The translations under genes and the position numbers were made by a program. From an uncultured Clostridia bacterium (GTDB lineage Bacteria > Bacillota > Clostridia > Oscillospirales > Ruminococcaceae): 64,000 nt of DNA. The notes under the pieces are model-generated. The model did not search any database and was not told the DNA's origin. It saw only the letters and a program-made list of their open reading frames with translations. Positions within the stretch are counted from its first letter, which is position 1; every line of letters starts with the position of its first letter. Positions 26,264 to 38,243 of the stretch are shown here, piece by piece. The DNA lies in the NCBI GenBank assembly GCA_947630845.1, contig CANRJB010000005.1:62001-126000 (forward strand). Direction: 5' to 3'.

Positions 26264-28342
26264 TCAGCCCTTATTTCTGGATGTCATGATGCCTTCTGCG
26301 ATGTTCTTCGGCACTTCCTTGTAGCTGTGCGGCTCCATGGAATACTGTCCACGACCTTGTGTGTTGGAACGCAGATTGTTGGAGTAGCCGAACATTTCAG
26401 ACAGCGGTACGAGAGCATCGACCTGCACTGTACCCGGACGAGTCTCCTGACCGAGGATCTCACCACGGCGGGAGCTGAGGTCACCGATTATATTGCCCAG
26501 ATAATCATCCGGCGCAATGACAGAAACCTTCATGATCGGTTCCATCAAAGTCGGCTGTGCCTTGCGCATTGCTTCCTTGAACGCCATAGAACCGGCGATC
26601 TTGAATGCCATTTCCGAAGAGTCAACTTCATGGTAAGAGCCATCATACAGCTCAACCTTCACGTCAACAACTTCATAGCCTGCCAGAATACCAGCCTGCA
26701 TTGCACCCTTGATACCTGCATCGACAGCAGGAATATACTCTTTCGGGATCGCACCGCCGACAACAGAGTTGATAAATTCATAGCCTTTGCCGGATTCGTT
26801 GGGAGAGATACGGATCTTGACATGACCGTACTGACCGGAACCACCGGACTGCTTCTTGTACTTGTAATCCACATCGGCATTGCCCTTGATGGTTTCCTTA
26901 TAGGATACCTGCGGTGCGCCGACATCTGCCTCGACCTTGAACTCACGCAGCAGTCTGTCCACGATGATGTCCAGATGCAGCTCACCCATGCCGGCAATGA
27001 TGGTCTGACCAGTTTCCTCGTCTGTCCATGTCCGGAAGGTCGGGTCTTCCTCGGCAAGCTTTGCCAGAGCGATACCCATCTTCTCCTGACCGGCTTTTGT
27101 TTTCGGCTCGATAGCGAGATTGATAACCGGCTCTGGGAATTCCATGGATTCGAGGATGATCGGATGATTCTCGTCACAGAGCGTGTCGCCTGTGGTGGTC
27201 TGTTTCAGACCGATGGCAGCAGCAATATCGCCGGAGTACACCTTCTCAAGCTCCTTACGGGCATTGGCATGCATCTGTACGACACGACCAATTCTCTCGT
27301 GCTTGTCCTTGGTAGAATTGAGTACGCCAGAACCTGCTTCGAGAACACCGGAGTACACACGGAAGAAGGTCAGCTTACCAACAAACGGGTCAGTTGCGAT
27401 CTTGAATGCCAATGCTGCAAACGGCTCGTCGTCCGAAGAAGGACGTGACTCCTCCTCACCGGTCTCCGGATTCACACCCTTGATCGCCGGTACATCAAGC
27501 GGAGAGGGCATATAGTCTACAATTGCATCGAGCAGCTTCTGCACACCCTTGTTCTTATAGGATGTACCGCAGGTAACAGGTACCATCGTATTGGCAAGGG
27601 TAGACTTTCTGATGCAGGACTTGATCTCCTCAATGGTGAGCTCTTCGCCTGCAAAATACTTCTCCATCAGTTCCTCGTCCTGCTCAGCCACATGCTCAAG
27701 CAGAGACTCATGGTATTCCTGTGCCTTTTCCTTCATATCATCCGGAATTTCTTCTACCCGGATATCCTTGCCGAGGTCATCATAGTAGACATACGCCTTC
27801 ATCTCCACAAGGTCGATGATGCCCTTGAATGTCTCCTCAGCACCGATCGGAAGCTGGATCGGAACGGCATTGCACTTCAGACGGTCGTGCATCATGTCCA
27901 CGACCCTGTAGAAGTCTGCACCCATGATGTCCATCTTATTGACATAAGCCATTCTCGGAACCTGATACTTATCTGCCTGACGCCATACAGTCTCAGACTG
28001 CGGCTCAACACCGCCCTTTGCGCAGAGAACAGTAACAGATCCGTCCAGTACACGCAGAGAACGCTCTACCTCAACAGTAAAGTCTACATGTCCGGGGGTG
28101 TCGATGATATTGATTCTGTGACCTGCCCAGTAAGCGGTCGTTGCAGCGGAGGTAATGGTGATACCTCTCTCCTGCTCCTGTGCCATCCAGTCCATAGTAG
28201 CTGCGCCCTCATGGGTCTCGCCGATCTTATGGTTGACACCGGTATAGAACAGGATACGCTCTGTGGTCGTGGTCTTGCCGGCATCGATGTGTGCCATGAT
28301 GCCGATATTTCTGGTCATTTCCAGAGTACAATCTCTTGCCAT
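26264..28342 (-). CDS. fusA: Elongation factor G
   Basis: A 692-residue translocase GTPase. Motifs include [20 protein letters not shown] (G1), [12 protein letters not shown] (switch), [20 protein letters not shown] (G3) and NKMD, then domains II-V ([29 protein letters not shown]). Full length. Third gene of the rpsL-rpsG-fusA-tuf operon, 27 bases after rpsG. Confidence 0.99.
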   Translation of the reverse strand: MARDCTLEMTRNIGIMAHIDAGKTTTTERILFYTGVNHKIGETHEGAATMDWMAQEQERGITITSAATTAYWAGHRINIIDTPGHVDFTVEVERSLRVLDGSVTVLCAKGGVEPQSETVWRQADKYQVPRMAYVNKMDIMGADFYRVVDMMHDRLKCNAVPIQLPIGAEETFKGIIDLVEMKAYVYYDDLGKDIRVEEIPDDMKEKAQEYHESLLEHVAEQDEELMEKYFAGEELTIEEIKSCIRKSTLANTMVPVTCGTSYKNKGVQKLLDAIVDYMPSPLDVPAIKGVNPETGEEESRPSSDDEPFAALAFKIATDPFVGKLTFFRVYSGVLEAGSGVLNSTKDKHERIGRVVQMHANARKELEKVYSGDIAAAIGLKQTTTGDTLCDENHPIILESMEFPEPVINLAIEPKTKAGQEKMGIALAKLAEEDPTFRTWTDEETGQTIIAGMGELHLDIIVDRLLREFKVEADVGAPQVSYKETIKGNADVDYKYKKQSGGSGQYGHVKIRISPNESGKGYEFINSVVGGAIPKEYIPAVDAGIKGAMQAGILAGYEVVDVKVELYDGSYHEVDSSEMAFKIAGSMAFKEAMRKAQPTLMEPIMKVSVIAPDDYLGNIIGDLSSRRGEILGQETRPGTVQVDALVPLSEMFGYSNNLRSNTQGRGQYSMEPHSYKEVPKNIAEGIMTSRNKG

Positions 28343-28369
28343 AGTATTTCCTCCTTATACTGAAAGGAA

Positions 28370-28840
28370 TTACCAGCGGTAGTGAGCAAACGCCTTGTTT
28401 GCTTCTGCCATCTTGTGGGTATCCTCACGCTTCTTGCAAGCACCGCCGGTGCCGTTCATTGCATCAAGGATCTCACCGGCAAGCCGTTCCTTCATGGTTC
28501 TTTCGTTACGCTCTCTGGAATACTTCGTGATCCATCTCAGACCAAGTGTCTGCCGACGCTCGGGGGATACCTCGATCGGCACCTGATAGGTCGCACCGCC
28601 CAGACGGCGTGCCTTGACCTCAAGCTGCGGCATGATGTTGTCCATTGCCTCTTCAAAAACTTCCAGTGCATCTCTGCCCGTCTTTTCAGCGACGATCTCG
28701 AATGCACCATAAACGATCTTCTGTGCGACGCCCTTCTTGCCGTCGAGCATCACATTGTTGATCAGACGTGTCACGATCTTGGAATTATATACCGGATCCT
28801 GTAATACGTCACGTTTTGCGACATTACCTCTTCTTGGCAT
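28370..28840 (-). CDS. rpsG: 30S ribosomal protein S7
   Basis: A 156-residue primary 16S rRNA-binding protein of the small subunit head: [20 protein letters not shown] at the N-terminus, then [19 protein letters not shown]. The ATG at 28840 with GGAGGGAAG upstream is chosen over an upstream extension that lacks S7 similarity. The 177-base gap to rpsL holds nothing recognisable. Confidence 0.98.
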   Translation of the reverse strand: MPRRGNVAKRDVLQDPVYNSKIVTRLINNVMLDGKKGVAQKIVYGAFEIVAEKTGRDALEVFEEAMDNIMPQLEVKARRLGGATYQVPIEVSPERRQTLGLRWITKYSRERNERTMKERLAGEILDAMNGTGGACKKREDTHKMAEANKAFAHYRW

Positions 28841-29017
28841 TTCGCTTCCCTCCTTCACATTGGTTGTGCGGATATAGTCCGCAGTCGTGAATTCATAGGT
28901 ACTCGTCCGGAATATTCCGGCACGTTCAGGACCAAGCAGAGATTTATCACATCTATATAAAACTCCACCAGTACCTGTGGTAAACAATGATTCACTTGAA
29001 AATGATCTGCTTCAGGC

Positions 29018-29440
29018 TTACTTCTTACCTGCCTTCGGCTTCTTTGCACCGTACTTGGAACGAGCCTGATTACGGTTGGCAACACCCTGTGCATCAAGTG
29101 CGCCACGGATGATGTGGTAACGCACGCCGGGGAGATCCTTGACACGTCCGCCACGGATCAGGACAACAGAGTGCTCCTGAAGGTTGTGACCGATACCGGG
29201 GATATAGGATGTTACCTCATAGCCGTTGGTCAGCTTGACTCTGGCGATCTTACGCATAGCAGAGTTAGGCTTCTTCGGTGTTGTGGTTTTTACGACAGTA
29301 CACACGCCTCTCTTCTGTGGTGCGCTCTGGTCGATCTGAACCTTCTTCTTGGCATTGTAGCCCTTCTGGAGTGCAGGTGCAGTAGACTTGGACTGCTGTA
29401 CCTTTCTGCCCTTGCGGACGAGCTGGTTGAATGTTGGCAT
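29018..29440 (-). CDS. rpsL: 30S ribosomal protein S12
   Basis: A 140-residue decoding-centre protein. It begins [12 protein letters not shown] and carries [19 protein letters not shown], with the streptomycin-site Lys43-equivalent unchanged, and [16 protein letters not shown]. First gene of the str operon. AAAGGAGG precedes the ATG, with a consensus promoter 55-85 bases upstream. Confidence 0.98.
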   Translation of the reverse strand: MPTFNQLVRKGRKVQQSKSTAPALQKGYNAKKKVQIDQSAPQKRGVCTVVKTTTPKKPNSAMRKIARVKLTNGYEVTSYIPGIGHNLQEHSVVLIRGGRVKDLPGVRYHIIRGALDAQGVANRNQARSKYGAKKPKAGKK

Positions 29441-29494
29441 TTGTTTTCCTCCTTTTTCAGATAGTTATACGGCAGAAGTGCCGCATACCTGAAT

Positions 29495-29523
29495 ATTATA
29501 CACCATTCCGGAGGATTTGTCAA
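29495..29523 (-). promoter_or_regulatory. Consensus sigma-A promoter of the str operon
   Basis: Reverse strand perfect TTGACA and TATAAT with a 17-base spacer. Back-to-back with the rpoBC promoter 120 bases away. Confidence 0.9.
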
Positions 29524-29642
29524 GCGTTTTTGAAATTTTTTCTATCGTTTTGCTGGCCGCTCATCGTGTTTGTAATACTTGTCGATTTTTCAAGATGTGA
29601 TCATTTTTGATTTGTGTATTCTGACAAAGTTTTGTTTTACTC

Positions 29643-29671
29643 TTGACAACATATGTATAATATGGTATAAT
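29643..29671 (+). promoter_or_regulatory. Consensus sigma-A promoter of rpoB-rpoC
   Basis: Perfect TTGACA and TATAAT separated by 17 bases, about 120 bases upstream of rpoB. The 349-base rpsL-rpoB gap contains this promoter, the divergent str promoter and the leader stem; no other gene is visible. Confidence 0.9.
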
Positions 29672-29702
29672 TTTAAAATGCATCATTGTGGCTTCTACGC
29701 CT

Positions 29703-29749
29703 CCGGGGCTAATAGTATACCACATTCGTTCTCATTTGTCAAGCCCCGG
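29703..29749 (+). promoter_or_regulatory. Leader stem-loop upstream of rpoB
   Basis: CCGGGGCT (29703-29710) can pair with AGCCCCGG (29742-29749) across a 31-base loop in the untranslated leader, about 40 bases before the rpoB start. It has no following T-tract, so it is not an obvious terminator. Whether it regulates rpoBC is unknown. Confidence 0.4.
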
Positions 29750-29789
29750 GATGAAAAAATTGCAAAATCTGCAAGGAGGTATTCCGCCT

Positions 29790-32700
29790 ATGGTAAACGT
29801 AACCGCCAAACAGCTCGGAAAGAATGTCAGAATGAGCTTCGGCAAAATTCCAGAAGTACTGGATATGCCAAACCTCATCGAGATCCAGAAAAATTCTTAT
29901 AAGTGGTTCCGTGAGGAAGGACTCAGTGAGGTGTTCAGGGACTTCTCTGCCACGGACTACAACGGCAATCTTGTTCTGACTTTTACTGGCTACCGCTTTG
30001 ACGATGAACATCTGAAATACAAGACCATCGCTAAGGCAAAAGAGCATCAGGCTACCTATGCCACACCTCTGCGTGTGACTGCCAAGCTCTGGAACAAGGA
30101 GACAGGTGAAGTCAAGGAAAGCGAGATCTTCATGGGCGACTTCCCCCTGATGACGGAAAGCGGTACCTTCGTCATCAACGGCGCAGAGCGTGTTATCGTG
30201 TCCCAGCTCGTCCGCTCACCGGGCGTGTACTACGATATGGAAAAGGATAAGACCGGCAAGGAGCTGTTCAAATCCACCATCATCCCGAACCGGGGTGCAT
30301 GGCTTGAGTACGAAATGGACTCTAATGACATCATTTACGTCCGCATTGATAAGAACCGCAAAATCCCGCTCACCACATTCCTGCGTGCCATCGGTCTTGG
30401 CTCTGATCAGGAGATCGAGGAAATGTTCGGGCATGATGAGCGGCTGTATGAGACAATCCTCCAGAAAGATACTGCCAAAACAGTCAATGACGGTCTTATC
30501 GAAGTCTATAAAAAGCTTCGTCCGGGCGAACCGCCGACCATCGAGAGCGCACAGGCACACCTCGATATGCTCTTCTTTGACCCGAGGCGGTATGACCTCT
30601 GCAAATTTGGTCGTTATAAATATAACAAAAAGCTCGGCATTGCCTCCCGTCTGACCGGCAGAAGAGCATCCCGTCCGATCGTGGACGAAAGGACTGGTGA
30701 GGTCTATGCAGAGGCAGGTGACATGATCACTTATGAAAAAGCAGCTGCCATCCAGCAAGCTGGTATCACGGAAGCATTCCTGACTGTCGAGTCCAAACAG
30801 TACTACACCAACGAAAACGGACAGAGTGCTGTCCGTATGGTCGAAAAGGAGATCAAAGTACTCAGCAACGGTATGGTCGATCTTGCCGGCTATGTGGACT
30901 TTGACCCGAAGGAGATCGGCATCAAGGAGCTGGTGTCTGTCCGTGTGCTTCGTGATATTCTGGAAAATACAGAACCCGCTGACCTCAAAGCTGTGTGCAG
31001 ACGCAGGGCAGAAGAACTTGTGCCGAATCATATCACTCTCGATGATATCTTCGCATCTGTTTCTTACTTCCTGAATCTCTGCGAAGGTGTCGGCAATATT
31101 GATGACATTGACCACCTCGGCAACAGACGTATCCGCCGTGTCGGCGAGCTGCTCCAGAATACCATGCGCTCCGGTATGGCAAGGATGGAGCGTGGTATCC
31201 GTGAGAGAATGAATCTCCAGACACAGGATATGGATGTCATCACGCCGCAGGCTCTCGTCAATATCCGACCTGTGACCTCACAGGTCAAGGAATTCTTCTG
31301 CTCCTCTCCGCTGTCACAGTTCATGGATCAGAACAATCCCCTTGCAGAGCTGACTCACAAGCGTCGTCTTTCTGCACTCGGTCCCGGCGGTCTGTCCCGT
31401 GACCGTGCCGGATTTGAAGTGCGTGACGTACACTACTCACACTATGGCAGAATGTGTCCGATCGAGACTCCGGAAGGTCCGAACATCGGTCTGATCTCTT
31501 ACCTTGCCACTTTCGCAAAGGTCAATGAGTACGGCTTCATTGAAGCCCCCTACCGGAAGGTCGATAAGTCTACCGGTATCGTTACCGATGAGGTCATTTA
31601 TATGCCGGCAGATGTTGAGGATAACTTCATCGTTGCACAGGCAAATGAACCGCTGACTGAGGATGGCAGATTCGCCCGCTCCAAAGTCACAGCACGTTTC
31701 CGTGACAAGATCCTTGAATGCGATAACACGCAGGTGGACTACATGGACGTGTCCCCGAAAATGGTTGTCTCCGTTGCTACTGCAATGATCCCGTTCCTTG
31801 AAAATGACGATGCGAACCGTGCCCTCATGGGTGCAAACATGCAGCGTCAGGCTGTGCCGCTCCTGAAAACCGAGCGTCCATTCGTCGGCACAGGCATGGA
31901 ATACAAGGCTGCTGTGGACTCCGGTGTCTGCGTCCTTTCGGAAACAGACGGCACGGTGACATTCGTTTCAGCGGATAAGATCGTTGTGCAGGACAGCATC
32001 GGTGTTGATCATCCCTATGAGCTGATCAAATTCCAGCGTTCCAATCAGGATACCTGTGTCAATCAACGTCCCATCGTCAGTGTAGGTGACACCATCCGCA
32101 AAGGACAGGTGCTTGCTGACGGTCCGGCTACGGCGGACGGTGAGATCTCCCTCGGTAAGAATGCCCTCATTGGCTTTATGACGTGGGAAGGCTATAACTA
32201 TGAGGATGCCGTTCTGCTGAATGAACGTCTTGTGCGTGAGGATGTGTTCACTTCCATCCACATTGAAGAATATGAGCTTGAATGCCGTGACACCAAGCTC
32301 GGTCCGGAAGAAATTACCCGTGATATTCCGAATGTCGGCGAGGATGCGCTCAAAAACCTCGACGAACATGGCATCATCCGCATCGGTGCGGAAGTCACCG
32401 CCGGTGATATCCTCGTCGGCAAGGTCACACCAAAGGGTGAGACAGAACTGACCGCTGAAGAAAGGCTGCTGCGTGCCATCTTTGGCGAGAAGGCAAGAGA
32501 AGTCCGTGACAATTCCCTCAAGGTGCCGCACGGTGAAGGCGGTATCGTCATTGATGTAAAAATATTCAAGCGTGGCGAAAAAATTTCGGATGACACCAAT
32601 GCGGAGATCTCTGAGCTTGGTACAGGTGTCAATATGCTTGTGCGGTGCTATATTGCACAGAAACGTAAGATCTCTGTCGGCGACAAGATGGCTGGACGGC

Positions 32701-33701
32701 ACGGAAACAAGGGCGTTGTCTCCCGTATTCTGCCAGAAGAGGATATGCCTTTCCTGCCGGATGGTACTCCGCTTGATATCGTGCTGAATCCGTTGGGCGT
32801 GCCTTCCCGTATGAACATCGGGCAGGTACTTGAAGTACACCTCGGCATGAGTGCCAAGGCACTCGGATGGCATATTATGACACCTGTCTTTGACGGTGCG
32901 CATGAGGACGACATCCGTGCCTGCTTCCGGGAAGCAAACGAAAAGAATGCCCCCTATCGCCATGAACCCTTCGTCATAGGCAAGATGGATAAGGTCATCA
33001 ATCCGAAGGCTTTAGACATGAACGAGGATGGTAAGTTCACCCTCTATGACGGCAGAACCGGCGAAAAGTTTGACAACCGTGTTACTGTCGGCTATATGTA
33101 CTACCTGAAACTTCACCACCTTGTTGATGACAAGATCCACGCACGTTCGGTCGGACCGTATTCCCTCGTGACCCAGCAGCCTCTGGGCGGTAAGGCACAA
33201 TTCGGAGGTCAGCGTTTCGGTGAGATGGAGGTATGGGCACTGGAGGCTTACGGTGCGGCATATACCTTGCAGGAGATCCTGACTGTCAAGTCGGATGATA
33301 CGGTCGGTCGTGTCAACACCTATGAACACATCGTCAAGGGACAGAATGTGCCGAAGCCGGGTATCCCTGAATCCTTCAAGGTACTCATCAAAGAGATGCA
33401 GTCCCTCGGTCTGGATGTCAAGGTACTCGATGCCCAGCAGCAGGAAATTGACCTCAAGCAGCACTTCGAGGAGGACGATGACTTCCAGATGGCTGCGGTC
33501 GATCTGCCGGATGACTTCCGAGGCTCTGAGGATGAATTTGAACAGAATGGATTTTCCACAGGAGATGTGGAGGATATTGATAAGTTTGACGACGAGGACG
33601 ATGATCTGTACGGTCCGGATAAAAGCTTTGCAGAAAGTGCCGACCCTGATCTGAGTGACGACACGTTCTTTGAGGATGAAGAGGATGATGATCGCTTCTG
33701 A
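29790..33701 (+). CDS. rpoB: RNA polymerase subunit beta
   Basis: A 1303-residue catalytic core subunit. GGAGG precedes ATG 29790 ([20 protein letters not shown]); an in-frame upstream extension has no family similarity. Conserved blocks include the rifampicin pocket [20 protein letters not shown], the active-site region [40 protein letters not shown] and [20 protein letters not shown]. Oddities: Cys504 and Pro507 replace the usual Gly and Gln (E. coli 507 and 510) at the edge of the rifampicin pocket, and a C-terminal tail of about 78 residues (from about 1226) is very rich in Asp and Glu. Co-transcribed with rpoC. rplJ-rplL do not precede it. Confidence 0.99.
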   Translation: MVNVTAKQLGKNVRMSFGKIPEVLDMPNLIEIQKNSYKWFREEGLSEVFRDFSATDYNGNLVLTFTGYRFDDEHLKYKTIAKAKEHQATYATPLRVTAKLWNKETGEVKESEIFMGDFPLMTESGTFVINGAERVIVSQLVRSPGVYYDMEKDKTGKELFKSTIIPNRGAWLEYEMDSNDIIYVRIDKNRKIPLTTFLRAIGLGSDQEIEEMFGHDERLYETILQKDTAKTVNDGLIEVYKKLRPGEPPTIESAQAHLDMLFFDPRRYDLCKFGRYKYNKKLGIASRLTGRRASRPIVDERTGEVYAEAGDMITYEKAAAIQQAGITEAFLTVESKQYYTNENGQSAVRMVEKEIKVLSNGMVDLAGYVDFDPKEIGIKELVSVRVLRDILENTEPADLKAVCRRRAEELVPNHITLDDIFASVSYFLNLCEGVGNIDDIDHLGNRRIRRVGELLQNTMRSGMARMERGIRERMNLQTQDMDVITPQALVNIRPVTSQVKEFFCSSPLSQFMDQNNPLAELTHKRRLSALGPGGLSRDRAGFEVRDVHYSHYGRMCPIETPEGPNIGLISYLATFAKVNEYGFIEAPYRKVDKSTGIVTDEVIYMPADVEDNFIVAQANEPLTEDGRFARSKVTARFRDKILECDNTQVDYMDVSPKMVVSVATAMIPFLENDDANRALMGANMQRQAVPLLKTERPFVGTGMEYKAAVDSGVCVLSETDGTVTFVSADKIVVQDSIGVDHPYELIKFQRSNQDTCVNQRPIVSVGDTIRKGQVLADGPATADGEISLGKNALIGFMTWEGYNYEDAVLLNERLVREDVFTSIHIEEYELECRDTKLGPEEITRDIPNVGEDALKNLDEHGIIRIGAEVTAGDILVGKVTPKGETELTAEERLLRAIFGEKAREVRDNSLKVPHGEGGIVIDVKIFKRGEKISDDTNAEISELGTGVNMLVRCYIAQKRKISVGDKMAGRHGNKGVVSRILPEEDMPFLPDGTPLDIVLNPLGVPSRMNIGQVLEVHLGMSAKALGWHIMTPVFDGAHEDDIRACFREANEKNAPYRHEPFVIGKMDKVINPKALDMNEDGKFTLYDGRTGEKFDNRVTVGYMYYLKLHHLVDDKIHARSVGPYSLVTQQPLGGKAQFGGQRFGEMEVWALEAYGAAYTLQEILTVKSDDTVGRVNTYEHIVKGQNVPKPGIPESFKVLIKEMQSLGLDVKVLDAQQQEIDLKQHFEEDDDFQMAAVDLPDDFRGSEDEFEQNGFSTGDVEDIDKFDDEDDDLYGPDKSFAESADPDLSDDTFFEDEEDDDRF

Positions 33702-33742
33702 TCGGTATCCCACTGTAAACGTATAGCAAGGAGGTCAATGGT

Positions 33743-36700
33743 TTGGAATCTACTACTTTTGATTCGATACGGATAGGACTTGCCTCTCCCGAACGCATCC
33801 GGGAGTGGTCATACGGCGTGGTGGAACGTCCGGAAACTATCAATTACAGAACACAAAAACCGGAAATCGGCGGTCTGTACTGCGAACGCATCTTCGGTCC
33901 GACCAAGGACTGGGAATGTCATTGCGGAAAATTCAAGAAGATCCGCTTCAAAGGCAAGATCTGCGACCGCTGCGGCGTAGAAGTTACCCGTGCCAAAGTG
34001 CGCCGGGAACGTATGGGGCACATCGAGCTTGCTGCACCGGTATCGCATATCTGGTATTTCAAGGGAACACCCTCCCGTATCGGTCAGGTGCTTGAAATCT
34101 CACAGAAAAGACTTGAGGAGATCCTCTACTTCACGAAATACGTTGTTATTGAGCCGGGCGAAACTTCTCTGATCAAAAACCAGCTCATCAGCGAAAAGGA
34201 ATATCAGGAAACTCTCGAACAGTATGGCGATGCCTTCATTGCAGAAATGGGGGCGGAGGCTGTCAAGTGGCTGCTTGATGAATACGATCCTGACAGCTAT
34301 GTCAAATTCATGGAGAAACACCTCGACCTGTTCTCGCAGGTCATCGGACTCTCCGAACGGGAGATCCACAATTTTCTCCATAAGTTCACCTACTATGTGG
34401 AAAAGGGTGAAAATTCCGGCTATCAGGACGGCGATGTCGTGAACTATGCGGAATACAAGGAGATGATCCTCCCCTACAACCGCAAATGTGAGGACAATCC
34501 CTCCGACCAGCCTGCTGTTGTCAAGTCCGGTTTCCCCTATATGCTCGAACTTTTTGAGAAGAATTTTGATCCCACCAATGAGGAATTTGCAGAGATCAGA
34601 CGGGAGAATTGGGTCAATGACCTCCAGTTTACTGCGGATTCCCTGAAAGAGGAGCTGAGAGGTCTGCCCAATGGACAGAAGAAGATCAAGCTTCTCAAAC
34701 GGCTTGAGATCATCGAGGCATTCCTCCAGTCAGGCAATAAGCCGGCATGGATGGTTATGAATGTCATTCCGGTCATTCCGCCCGATCTGCGCCCGATGGT
34801 CATGCTTGATGGCGGCAGATACGCAACTTCTGACCTGAATGACCTCTATCGCCGTGTCATCAACCGCAACAACCGGTTGCAGCGGATGCTCAAACTCGAA
34901 GCACCCGATATTATCGTGCGCAACGAAAAGCGCATGTTGCAGGAGGCTGTGGATGCCCTCATCGACAACGGCAGACATGGCAGACCTGTTACCGGTCCGA
35001 ATAACCGTGCCCTCAAATCTCTCTCCGATATGCTGAAAGGCAAGCAGGGACGTTTCCGCCAGAATCTGCTCGGTAAACGTGTGGACTACTCCGGTCGTTC
35101 GGTTATCGTCGTGGGTCCGGAACTGAAAATGTACCAGTGCGGTCTGCCGAAGGAAATGGCACTGGAGCTGTTCAAGCCATTTGTACTGAAAAGACTGGTA
35201 GACACTGAGGTCATCCCGAATATCAAAAGTGCAAGAAAGACTGTTGACCGTGCAACTGACAAACGTGTCTGGGATGCACTGGAACATGTCATCAAGTCCC
35301 ATCCGGTACTGCTCAACCGTGCGCCTACTTTGCACCGCCTTGGTATTCAGGCGTTTGAGCCGATCCTTGTGGAAGGACGTGCGCTGAAGCTCCATCCGCT
35401 CGTATGCTCGGCGTTCAATGCAGACTTTGACGGAGATCAGATGGCTGTGCATCTGCCGCTTTCCGCAGAGGCGCAGGCAGAAGCCCGTTTTCTCATGCTC
35501 GCTGCCAACAATCTGCTGAAACCCTCTGACGGCTGCCCTGTGGCTGTTCCGTCACAGGACATGGTGCTTGGGTCGTACTACCTCACCATGCTCAAACCCA
35601 ACGACAAGGGAGCAGGCAAGGTTTTCCGGGATGTAGACGAAGCAATGATGGCATACTATGAGGGCGATGTCACTCTCCATGCCCCCATCCGTGTCCGCAT
35701 CACAAAGGATGTTGCCGAAAAACGACTTTCCAAAATCATCGACTGCACCATCGGCAGGCTTATCTTTAATGAAAACATTCCGCAGAATCTCGGTTATGTG
35801 GACAGAACCAATTCCGACAAGCAGTTCGATCTGGAAATTTCTTTCCTTGTCAAAAAAGGAAATCTGTCCCAGATCATTGACCGCTGTATCCGCATTCACG
35901 GTACGACCACGACTTCTGAGGTGCTTGACAAGATCAAGGCTCTCGGCTTCAAATTCTCTACCCGTTCCGGTATCACGACCGCTGTCTGCGATGCGACCAT
36001 TCCACCGCAGAAAAAACAAATCCTTAAAGAGGCAGATTCCATCATTGAGGAGATCACTGACCAGTATGAGGCAGGCTATATCTCTGAGCTGGAAAAATCC
36101 CGTCTTGTCGTCAAGACATGGAATGATGCCACACAGAAGGTCACAGATGCCCTTCAGGACAACATGGATCCCTATAACCCCATCCAGATGATGGCAGACT
36201 CCGGTGCCCGTGGTTCAATCGCACAGCTGCGTCAGCTTGCCGGTATGCGTGGACTGATCAACAATACCTCCGGTACGACCATTGAGATTCCAATCCGTGC
36301 CAATTACCGTGAGGGTCTGAACATCATGGAATACTTCCTTTCCTCAAGAGGTGCCCGCAAAGGTCTGGCAGATACGGCACTGCGTACTGCTGACTCCGGT
36401 TATCTGACAAGACGTCTGGTCGATGTCTCTCAGGATGTCATCATCAGAGAACAGGACTGCGGCACGACAGATGGCATTGATGTCTATGAAATCAGCATGA
36501 TCAACCGGCAGACAGAACGTGATGTGGAACTGACTCCGGATTCGGACATTTCGCTGCTGGAAGGCTATTATCTGACGGAAGATCTGCTCCATCCGGAAAC
36601 CGGCGAATTACTTGCCAAAGCCGGCAAAGCTCTGAAAGCTGAACAGGCTAAGAAGATCATTGCAAGCGGTATCCCGACTCTCCATATCAGAGAGATCAAC

Positions 36701-37870
36701 AAGGAAATGATCGAGTCGATGAAGGAACGCCTTGTGGGTCGTTTTCTCTGCAAGGAGCTGCGTGATCCGGAAACCGGCGAACTCATCATCAGCAAGGATA
36801 AGCTGCTGACTGAAAAGGATGCCAGCCGTATCGTGGATGCAGGTGTGGAACGTATCAAGATCCGGTCTGTACTCAAATGCTGTGCTAAGATCGGTGTCTG
36901 TGCAAAGTGCTATGGTGCAAACCTTGCCAATAACAATCTTGTTTCCGTCGGTGAGGCTGTCGGCATCATTGCGGCACAATCCATCGGTGAGCCGGGTACA
37001 CAGTTGACCATGCGTACCTTCCACACGGGCGGTATCGCTTCCGGCGGTGAGGGCGATATCACACAGGGTCTGCCACGTGTCGAGGAGCTGTTTGAGGCAA
37101 GAAAGCCGAAGAATGCTGCCATGATCGCAAGTATCGACGGCACGGTGCATCTGCATGAAGAAAAGAATCTGCGTACCCTTATCATCCAGAATACCGATAC
37201 CGGCGATACAGAAGAACTTAGCGTTCCCTATAACTACAAGTACTGTGCCAACATCACAGAAGGTGCAGTGGTCAAAAAGGGTGACCGCCTGACAGAGGGC
37301 AATATCTATCCGGCTCGTATTCTTGAAGTGCTGGATACCTCTGCGGTACAGGATTATATCATCATCGAAGTACAGAAGGTTTACCGGACGCAGGGTGTTG
37401 ACATCAACGACAAGCATATCGAAGTCATTGTCCGCCAGATGCTGCGCAAACTGCGTGTTGAGGATGCAGGCTCCAGCCATGAACTGCCGGGTGTGGAATA
37501 CTTCATCCCGGGTACACTCGTTGACAGACGCCATATTGAAGATATAAACGATGCCATTCAGGCAATGATCGACAGTGGACGCACCGATATGAAGCTCATC
37601 ACTACAACTCCCGTTTTGCAGGGTATCACTAAGGCTGCCTCCAGCTCAGATTCATTCCTGTCTGCGGCATCCTTCCAAGAGACTACAAAGGCATTAACTG
37701 ATGCTGCGATCCGTGGCAAGATTGATCCGCTGCAAGGTCTGAAAGAAAATGTCTGCATCGGTAAGCTCATCCCTGCCGGTACGGGTATGGATATCTACAA
37801 CAATGTCCAGATCGTGCGCACGGTCAAGGGGGAAATGAACAATGAGCATCCCGTCAACTCCATGATCTGA
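33743..37870 (+). CDS. rpoC: RNA polymerase subunit beta'
   Basis: A 1375-residue core subunit, about 175 longer than B. subtilis RpoC. The start is TTG at 33743 behind AAGGAGGTC. Present are the zinc ribbon CHCGKFKK...CDRCGVE, the clamp/rudder block [20 protein letters not shown], the catalytic [16 protein letters not shown], the bridge helix region [20 protein letters not shown], and the second zinc site [12 protein letters not shown]. Extra length lies in two places. An insertion of about 105 residues (about 181-287) sits after [12 protein letters not shown] second stretch near 945-985 repeats the following HPETGEL-type segment. The gene ends 42 bases before a strong hairpin. Confidence 0.99.
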   Translation: MESTTFDSIRIGLASPERIREWSYGVVERPETINYRTQKPEIGGLYCERIFGPTKDWECHCGKFKKIRFKGKICDRCGVEVTRAKVRRERMGHIELAAPVSHIWYFKGTPSRIGQVLEISQKRLEEILYFTKYVVIEPGETSLIKNQLISEKEYQETLEQYGDAFIAEMGAEAVKWLLDEYDPDSYVKFMEKHLDLFSQVIGLSEREIHNFLHKFTYYVEKGENSGYQDGDVVNYAEYKEMILPYNRKCEDNPSDQPAVVKSGFPYMLELFEKNFDPTNEEFAEIRRENWVNDLQFTADSLKEELRGLPNGQKKIKLLKRLEIIEAFLQSGNKPAWMVMNVIPVIPPDLRPMVMLDGGRYATSDLNDLYRRVINRNNRLQRMLKLEAPDIIVRNEKRMLQEAVDALIDNGRHGRPVTGPNNRALKSLSDMLKGKQGRFRQNLLGKRVDYSGRSVIVVGPELKMYQCGLPKEMALELFKPFVLKRLVDTEVIPNIKSARKTVDRATDKRVWDALEHVIKSHPVLLNRAPTLHRLGIQAFEPILVEGRALKLHPLVCSAFNADFDGDQMAVHLPLSAEAQAEARFLMLAANNLLKPSDGCPVAVPSQDMVLGSYYLTMLKPNDKGAGKVFRDVDEAMMAYYEGDVTLHAPIRVRITKDVAEKRLSKIIDCTIGRLIFNENIPQNLGYVDRTNSDKQFDLEISFLVKKGNLSQIIDRCIRIHGTTTTSEVLDKIKALGFKFSTRSGITTAVCDATIPPQKKQILKEADSIIEEITDQYEAGYISELEKSRLVVKTWNDATQKVTDALQDNMDPYNPIQMMADSGARGSIAQLRQLAGMRGLINNTSGTTIEIPIRANYREGLNIMEYFLSSRGARKGLADTALRTADSGYLTRRLVDVSQDVIIREQDCGTTDGIDVYEISMINRQTERDVELTPDSDISLLEGYYLTEDLLHPETGELLAKAGKALKAEQAKKIIASGIPTLHIREINKEMIESMKERLVGRFLCKELRDPETGELIISKDKLLTEKDASRIVDAGVERIKIRSVLKCCAKIGVCAKCYGANLANNNLVSVGEAVGIIAAQSIGEPGTQLTMRTFHTGGIASGGEGDITQGLPRVEELFEARKPKNAAMIASIDGTVHLHEEKNLRTLIIQNTDTGDTEELSVPYNYKYCANITEGAVVKKGDRLTEGNIYPARILEVLDTSAVQDYIIIEVQKVYRTQGVDINDKHIEVIVRQMLRKLRVEDAGSSHELPGVEYFIPGTLVDRRHIEDINDAIQAMIDSGRTDMKLITTTPVLQGITKAASSSDSFLSAASFQETTKALTDAAIRGKIDPLQGLKENVCIGKLIPAGTGMDIYNNVQIVRTVKGEMNNEHPVNSMI

Positions 37871-37904
37871 CAGTTGTCTGCAATAGGCTACAAAAAAACA
37901 ACAT

Positions 37905-37939
37905 CCTGCTCCTCCTCATGTGATGTGAGGAGGAGCAGG
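37905..37939. terminator. 14-bp hairpin after rpoC (candidate terminator)
   Basis: CCTGCTCCTCCTCA pairs perfectly with TGAGGAGGAGCAGG across a 7-base loop. On the plus strand it is followed by TTCATG, a poor U-tract. On the minus strand it is followed by TTTTTTT a few bases on, so it would terminate antisense transcription better than rpoC. Confidence 0.55.
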
Positions 37940-38020
37940 TTCATGTAGGAAACCCAATCACAATTTTGTACTGCTTTGCGGATACAGTATTCCCCTTCTG
38001 AAAATATTTTGAAAAAACAC

Positions 38021-38049
38021 TTGACAAACAAATGGAACTGTGGTATAAT
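38021..38049 (+). promoter_or_regulatory. Consensus promoter of tRNA-His
   Basis: Perfect TTGACA and TATAAT, 17-base spacer, about 19 bases before the tRNA 5' end. Confidence 0.88.
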
Positions 38050-38067
38050 TATATATGTTGAGCATAT

Positions 38068-38142
38068 GGTGGGTATAGCGTAGCTGGTTAACGCGTCAGT
38101 TTGTGGCACTGAAGACCGTCGGTTCGAATCCGACTATCCACC
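38068..38142 (+). tRNA. tRNA-His (anticodon GTG)
   Basis: Cloverleaf with acceptor GTGGGTA/TATCCAC, anticodon stem TCAGT/ACTGA around TTGTGGC (anticodon GTG), and T-arm GTCGGTTCGAATCCGAC. The genome encodes the extra G at -1 opposite discriminator C, as expected for tRNA-His. CCA is not encoded. Confidence 0.96.
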
Positions 38143-38148
38143 CTATTG

Positions 38149-38177
38149 AAAAAGTCCGGAAAGCCGGACTTTTTTTC
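38149..38177 (+). terminator. Intrinsic terminator of tRNA-His
   Basis: AAAAAGTCCGG pairs with CCGGACTTTTTTT across a 4-base loop, just after the tRNA. Confidence 0.9.
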
Positions 38178-38243
38178 ATTATGATATAATTCTCCGGAAC
38201 ATCCGTTGCCATATAGTTTACCGCATCCAGACTTACAGTAGCT

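Noticed and set aside
31968..32963. Minus-strand frame of 331 codons inside rpoB
   Set aside because: Antisense to the rpoB catalytic region; codon bias of rpoB leaves this frame open.
33743..37870. Reading the long RpoC as a fusion or containing an intein
   Set aside because: The extra length is in two inserted segments without intein splice motifs (no Cys/Ser start or His-Asn end), and all RpoC blocks are in order.
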